Positions 50,542 to 55,891 of a stretch of 55,891 bases of DNA are shown here, in pieces. The DNA is from Lobulomyces angularis (lineage: Eukaryota; Chytridiomycota; Chytridiomycetes; Lobulomycetales; Lobulomycetaceae): NCBI GenBank assembly GCA_027604685.1, contig JADHYX010000098.1:4861-60751 (forward strand), written 5' to 3'. Within the stretch, counting starts at the first letter, position 1, and the number at the start of each line of letters is the position of its first letter. Both the position numbers and the translations under genes were made by a program. The notes under the pieces were generated by a model that was given only the letters and a program-made list of their open reading frames with translations, made no database searches and was not told where the DNA came from.

Positions 50542-51761
50542 ATGCAAAAGCAAATTTTGCCTGTGCTATCAGAATTTAATACGTTAGACCTATCAATTGA
50601 CCCACATAATGGAATGGAATATTTGTATCATGTCAGAAGTCAAGCTCGCAATTTAAAAGATTACTGCACATCCACAGTCAAACCTGTTAAAACGTCCAGC
50701 AAATCCAAGAACGTAAATTACATACTTTTTGGTTTAGATGATAATTGTAAAGAAATTTGTGTAGATACTAAAAATAATTATGATCCATCAGACTCATGGA
50801 AACTCGATTTTATAAAAGGTTTTGTAGCACGAAGAGAGCAGTTAAGACTTTATTTAGAAAAATTAAAAATTCTAAATGGCGATAATGAATTAAACTTAAA
50901 TATCACCTTACCGAAAGGTGGAAAAAATAAGTGGAAAATTTTTTGTTACGGGAAGACAGCAGAAAAGAACACTGATGAGCTTTCAAAAGATAACAATGAT
51001 TTATTTTTTAAATCAAGTGCTGGTGCTATTCAAGAAAAAGTTCACAATATTACCATGACACCACAGGATACTCCGAAAAAAGCACGAGAAGAATTTGATG
51101 TCCAAAAGGATTTAAATGAAACATACATTTATGAAAATTCTTCCGCATTTAAAGTTATTCCAAGTTGTCAAGGCGAAGATAAAAATTTTTTCACTAATAT
51201 TTCTAATGATGATTTGAAATCTAAAAACAATGTTGGTAGTATCCAAGCACCAAACTTAAATTCAGCGCTGGAAAATAATACTAGCGAAGTAATTTATGTG
51301 GAAGATACTAGTAACTTCAGTCCAATAATAATTGAGGGTCGTCTACCTACAATAAATGTCCTGTTTAATTTGACACAATCAAATACAATTGCCTTATTGA
51401 ATTGGCATTTAGAGTGGCTACAAGAGAATGATTCAGAGGAAGCAGATTTTATTACAGAAAAGCAGGTAAATAAATTAGGGTTTTTTCTTAAGATTGATAT
51501 TTCTAGTGTCAATGGATTTTTGGGCTACTGCTGCATTTACATACTCTTTTGACCTCAGATGAAATATATGTATTAAGGGAATTAACTAGAAAATTTTTGA
51601 AATTAAGGGAAAATTTGATAAAAGTGTTAGACCAGGAAATAGAGGATGATGAATTAGAAGAAGGTCAGTGTGGGGAGAACAGAACTGATGATCCTAGGAT
51701 TGTTTGTTTAAATATGTTTATTGAAATAATTAGGAATGTTTTTGGTCAAAAAGATTTATGA
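50542..51761 (+). CDS. GEMIN2: Gemin2/Brr1-like spliceosomal snRNP assembly factor
   Basis: SMN-complex subunit that cradles the Sm pentamer during snRNP assembly; yeast Brr1. Exons 50542-51465 and 51507-51761; 392 aa (human 280). The N-terminal part has EYLYHVRSQARNLKD, matching the family's 'EYLRRVRYEASQCPD'. WKLDFIKGFVARREQLRLYL and LPKGGKNKWKIFCYG match the central block (human 'MPKSEDEEGWKKFCLG'). A 130-residue Asn/Ser-rich insertion follows. The C-terminal helical domain includes LPTINVLFNLTQSNTIALLN, WIFGLLLHLHTLLTSDE and CLNMFIEIIRNVFGQKDL, matching the human 'LNLLICLVSRYFDQRDL'. The intron acceptor leaves CQWIFGLL in frame. A Gemin2 gene fits a genome so rich in introns. Confidence 0.9.
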
Positions 51762-51951
51762 AATTGGATGCAGGTTTGTTTACAAATATTTCTATTACAT
51801 AAATGAAATGATGCAGTAGTAACTAAAAAACTAGATGCTTATTATTAACCTTAACTTAAACTGTTTTGGTAATCTGAAAGCGCTGACGAATTAGTACTAA
51901 AGTTTTAAATGTATATAGCAGTCTAAAATATTTAAATACATTAATATCTTT

Positions 51952-54900
51952 TTACAATAACCCATATTTTTTTAAATATTCTAAGGAAAATACAGAATAA
52001 CCTTCCCTTGTTAAATTGAAGTCATGAAAAGCTTTTTCACTATTATCGTCATCAATCTTTGCATTGTGCTCTATGACCAAATCATCATCCCTTCTTTTTA
52101 TGTTATCTTCATTACAGTTGAAATTCTGTTTTTTTTCAAAATCACTCCCGTTTATTGAGTTTTTTATTTTGGGTAGGCTTTCTAAATTTCCATGAACTAG
52201 ACTGAGAAGATTCACTTCATTTTCATCTTCATCAGTTGCATTTATATTGTATTCAGTACGTCCCATGTAAAAGTCGGAGATATCTTTTTTCTCATTATTA
52301 GTGTTTGGTAATAAATTGGCAGTTGAAAGCCACGGCTCAATGATGCTACTGTTAGAATTGTCAATTGACGAACTACTTGATGTCATACATTGTGCTTCCT
52401 CTATTACATTAGATTTATTATGCTGTGTTATACTTCTTTTTTTTTTTTGGGCATGGGTTGATTTTTTCTTTTTTTGTTCTCTAGTAAAGATAACTTTATT
52501 ATCCAACAATTTTTGACTATCCCATGTTTTATCATCGTTAAAAAATATAAAGCTCTGCTCAGAATCCTTTACAAAATTTGATATCAAATTAACTCCATCC
52601 TTACTTTCTGCAATAGATTTGTTATAATATTTTTCAGTATGATTGTTGTTTAAATTCAAATCTTTTTTTTTCGCATTTGTATTCACATTGTATTTTAGTA
52701 TATTTTTTGTATGAGATCCCTTATTTTCTTTTTTAAGTTTGTTATAATCTTCAGGATGTGAATCGTTTTTTTTTTTTTTTTCCCCAGTAATGTTACATTT
52801 TTCTGATCTTGGTGCCTTGTTGTTCTTAATTTTAGAAGAGCTTTCTACTGTTTGAAAACTATAGAATGGTTTAAAATTCACATTGTTGACAGGTGGCAAC
52901 AAGGATGAATGTTTCTCCAATAGTAAATTTTCGTAATTCTCTTCAATACTGACTTCCATAAATTTTTCTTTTTCAAAGGAAAAGTCACTGTGATTTATTA
53001 AGTCACTGTCACCTTTAGTATTACTAAAAGTTCGGTTACTCTTGCAATCTTTAAAGTTACTGTCACCTTTATTTTCTATTGTTTGAATTTCACTGATATC
53101 TTGCAATAACATAGTTCCCTCTGAAGGGTTACCCCCTTCCATCAAAAATCCTTTTTCATTCTAAATGGCAATGTTTTATTATTATTTTTAGTTTCCAATG
53201 TATCAAAAAATTACCAAATTTAAACTTGAAATTCCGTCATCAAAAAATATGTGTTCTTCTTGAGTAACATGTTCTTTTATTGCGTCAGTGTTAGTAGAAA
53301 ATTCTCTATAAAGTTTTGTTTCTACTTGCACTCCAACGCAATTGAAAAACTTTAAATCAGTTTGTGTTGAGCAATGCTTCACTTCCACTGGTTTTTTTAT
53401 AAAAACCTTTGGCTGTTTAACTAACTCAATATTGCTCATAAGGTTCTGAAGCGGAAGTGTCTTAAAAGTTTCTGCAAAAAAATTAAAATTCTCATGGTGT
53501 GAAGATAGCAGCTGATAAAAAAATTTTAAGTGTTCAGTTAGATAATCAATGTAGTTATCTTTCGCCAATAGATTTTGATTTGGAGTGCTGCTAGGTAATT
53601 CAGCTTGTGTCTGCGGTCTCAAATCTTCTTGGTGATTTTGCTCCACTAAACCTTTCTCGGTAAGTTGTAATACTGAGGACGCCGGATTTATGGAACCAAT
53701 TTCTGGTTCTTCTTTAACAGTTGCATTCTGATCTGCATTTAAATTTTGTACAGTTTCCTCATCCTTTATGTATGCGCTTTCTGTATTTTCAGTTACTTCA
53801 ATTTTGTCTTCTTTTAAGTTGTTTTGAGTTTCACTTAAGACTTTGTGCTCTTTTTTTAAATTACTGCAGGACTCTAACTGAAAGGAGTTCGCTTCAATAA
53901 ATTTCTTTTCTGAACTGCAATGCTTATCGTAATACCGTAAAGGCCTATAAAAGCACTAAATATTTTTTTTTAATTTATTCTTACAAATCATAAAATTCAC
54001 TGATTGCTTTACATAAATTATATTCTGCCAAAGAATTTGTAAAGTTAACCTGAAATTCAACCTTAGAATTTTCTTGAATTTTTAGACTTGACTGAAGAAG
54101 GTGATATTCCTTAACGGTGTTCTATAATTATAAAAAAATTTTTTTAAAGATCTCCTGAAATGGAATTTTACCTCGAAATGACATTCAAAAAATAAAAAAT
54201 TTTTTTCACCGTGTTTCAAAAAAACTACTAAAAGTACATTTTTACCTAATTTCAATTTCGACCGTTTCGAATTAATAAATCTTGAACAAATATTGTAGAC
54301 ATTAATGTCGTCTAGTTTTTCGCATTTTATCCAAACTCCAATTAAAGGTAACTGTTGAGATTTGATATCAGTTCCAAGCAAAGGTAATATATTTCTGGAT
54401 TGATCAATAGTAACAAAGCCAGTTTTCAGTTTCTTCTCACTGGTATCTTCCAATATTTTATTGAACAGTAAAGTTGGTACCAACCGAATCTAAATATCTT
54501 ATATTAGTAATAATTACGAAAAATATAATTTCGAATTACAGGTGCTATTGGTGAAAGTTTAAAAACAGCTTTTGGTATGATTTGATTATCTACAATGTAT
54601 TGCATTCATTAATATTTAGCAAAATTGGTTACTAACATGTAAAGTTGAAATTTTCAAATTTTAAAAGTGCTGGCCAAGACGATGAAACCAAAAAACTGTT
54701 ATATGAACTGCCGGTGTTGTTTTCTGCATTAGGTGTAATATTTTCGTTTTTAAAATGAAAATCAAATATAGAATCTTCGTGAGATTTAATTAGTGACTTA
54801 AAATCTTCCATATTAAAAACTCCATGGAGTAACTAAATAAGACTCAAACTTATTATTTGGTTGATTTAAATGATTAAATACCTGAATTCCAACGTCATTT

Positions 54901-55256
54901 TCCATTAAACAAGTCGGAATTTTTAGAGAATTTGCACCTTGTTTTCCAAAATCAAATCTGTCTAAAGTCAAACATATCTTATCTGCTGTACCAATTAAAA
55001 AACCTGCATTATTTTTAACATAGGATACCACTGTAGGTAATATGCAAATATTTTTTGTTAAGATGTAATTTCTGGGGTCTAGTATGATGAAATCTCCAGT
55101 TGGCTTATTACTCCAAAGCAGTTCAACACTGGTAGCATTGGGCTGCTTGTAAAGGTAATACTGCCCTTGGTTTTTATTGCTGAAAAATTGATTATATGGC
55201 CGTTTTATTGGTTTTAAAATGCTTAAATTATGATCCATGTTGGAAGTAGGTTGCAT
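51952..55256 (-). CDS. STIL: STIL/Ana2-family centriole duplication protein
   Basis: Homologue of STIL, which links Plk4 to SAS-6 in centriole assembly. Exons, 5' to 3': 55256-54882, 54832-54637, 54589-54540, 54489-54172, 54121-53985, 53944-53215, 53160-51952; 1,004 aa. The N-terminal block has LLWSNKPTGDFIIL (human ALWNPTPTGDFIYL), LTLDRFDFGKQ (human LTVDRFDPGRE), KTGFVTIDQSRN with LPLIGVWIK (human YGYLTMDETRK, LPLVGIWLS) and ICSRFINSK. A short helical segment near 490 (YIDYLTEHLKFFYQLL) sits where STIL has its Plk4-binding coiled coil. Three regularly spaced motifs near 551-580 (CSTQTD, GVQVET, FSTNTD) look like dynein light chain LC8 sites. The protein ends SLEYLKKYGLL, the STAN motif (human KKYMKRYGLL) needed for SAS-6 binding. 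The tail (603-1004) is disordered, Asn/Lys/Ser-rich. Fungi with centrioles would need such a protein. Confidence 0.88.
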
Positions 55257-55633
55257 CTTTTATGGAAGAAAACCCTTGTTGAAATAAAATTCATTGAAAA
55301 CCCTTTCAACACCATACTGTTACACAAATACAAAAATGAAAAAATTACAAAAAAAAACTACAAAAAACAATTACATAAAATAAAAAAAAAATTTAATTCA
55401 ATTAAATATTTGTTTAAAGACTTACAAGTGGTATTTATTGGGTGTAAACCTACCCATTGTCATAAGGGCAGACCAATTAACAAAGAAAGAGATGTTGGGA
55501 AGGTCTGTTAAAAAAAAAAAATCAACACACGCAGCAACTGTAAGAGTTTATATTTCATGTATTATGGAACTGCAAATACCTAAAAATACTATTTTAAGTA
55601 CGAAAATTTAAATTTGAGCTTAATTTGATAGTT
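55257..55633. other. Intergenic region upstream of STIL with a short frame of doubtful origin
   Basis: A plus-strand frame (55230-55511, overlapping the first STIL codons) ends in LQVVFIGCKPTHCHKGRP, which faintly recalls the 'VVFVGINPGL' motif of mismatch uracil-DNA glycosylases. The rest of that family is absent and the upstream part is Lys/Asn-rich. I treat it as chance or as an eroded fragment. The remainder is A-rich spacer. Confidence 0.4.
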
Positions 55634-55891
55634 CTATAATACAATAAATGTTATTTTTGTTTCTAAAGGTCTAAAGGTTTCACCAGGCATATTTTCAACA
55701 AGTAACTCAAAGCCTTTTTGTACCTCTGGAAGCATGTTCTCAATTTTTTCACCAGACCAAACAGCTTTTAACATCTGTTGGAAAAACAGAGTTCCGTTTG
55801 CTGTTGCTGTACTCCCGTATATTAATGTTTTTAATGGATCAGGATTGTTATTTTCAGTGTAATGTTTTATCAGTAATCCCACAGCAATATT
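55634..55891 (-). CDS. 3' end of an unidentified gene (5' part outside window)
   Basis: Open from the window edge to a TAG at 55634 on the minus strand, 85 codons without stop. The visible C-terminus (GLLIKHYTENNNPDPLKTLI, GSTATANGTLFFQQML, WSGEKIENMLPEVQKGFELL) has a balanced, protein-like composition, unlike chance frames in this AT-rich DNA. I recognise no family, and the last ten residues could in principle be intron read-through. It is partial at its 5' end. Confidence 0.55.
   Translation of the reverse strand, partial: NIAVGLLIKHYTENNNPDPLKTLIYGSTATANGTLFFQQMLKAVWSGEKIENMLPEVQKGFELLVENMPGETFRPLETKITFIVL

Overview
The window is a gene-dense, AT-rich nuclear segment from a eukaryote. Nearly every gene is interrupted by very short GT-AG introns: I infer about 115 introns in 18 genes, mostly 35-60 bases, with extremes of 31 and 184. 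The gene set points to an early-diverging, flagellated fungus or close relative. The peroxisomal multifunctional enzyme has the fungal double-dehydrogenase layout. An Rsp5-type ligase sits beside animal-like genes lost in yeasts (STIL, DLEC1, BABAM1, RMC1, Gemin2). STIL and DLEC1 imply centrioles and an axoneme. A chytrid or cryptomycote such as Rozella fits well; that name is inference. I saw no transposon, tRNA, rRNA or CRISPR array.

Layout. 1-869: degenerate AT repeats. 870-7454 (+): two adjacent peroxisomal lipid genes, a FOX2/HSD17B4-type multifunctional enzyme and malonyl-CoA decarboxylase, each ending in SKL. 7674-9384 (+): an AVT-like amino-acid transporter. 10191-11537 (+): an ING-family PHD protein, convergent with an Rsp5/NEDD4 ubiquitin ligase (11859-14735, -). 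15387-20044 (+): a THADA/Trm732-like protein. 20436-25841 (+): a DLEC1/CFAP81-like axonemal protein. 26295-30369 (+): a small protein with a PP1-docking-like motif, RMC1, and a small membrane protein.

30610-46373 (-): a run of genes in one direction. These are UTP11, a possible micro-ORF, a PAS-kinase-type kinase containing a 6-nt microexon, a SYP7-like Qc-SNARE, BABAM1/MERIT40, a 2,256-residue ankyrin/coiled-coil/SH3 protein, and phosphopantothenate-cysteine ligase. 46875-47993 (+): an unrecognised gene. 48284-50378 (-): an AGFG-type ArfGAP. 50542-51761 (+): Gemin2. 51952-55256 (-): a STIL homologue with a C-terminal STAN motif and a row of LC8-like motifs. 55634-55891 (-): a truncated gene.

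The genes do not form one pathway. Local themes are peroxisomal lipid metabolism (the first two genes), membrane traffic (RMC1, the SNARE, AGFG) and centriole/flagellum (DLEC1, STIL, possibly the giant scaffold). All joined exon sets give an uninterrupted reading frame with a whole number of codons. Exon borders were chosen by hand from splice sites, frame and remembered family conservation, without transcripts or database searches.
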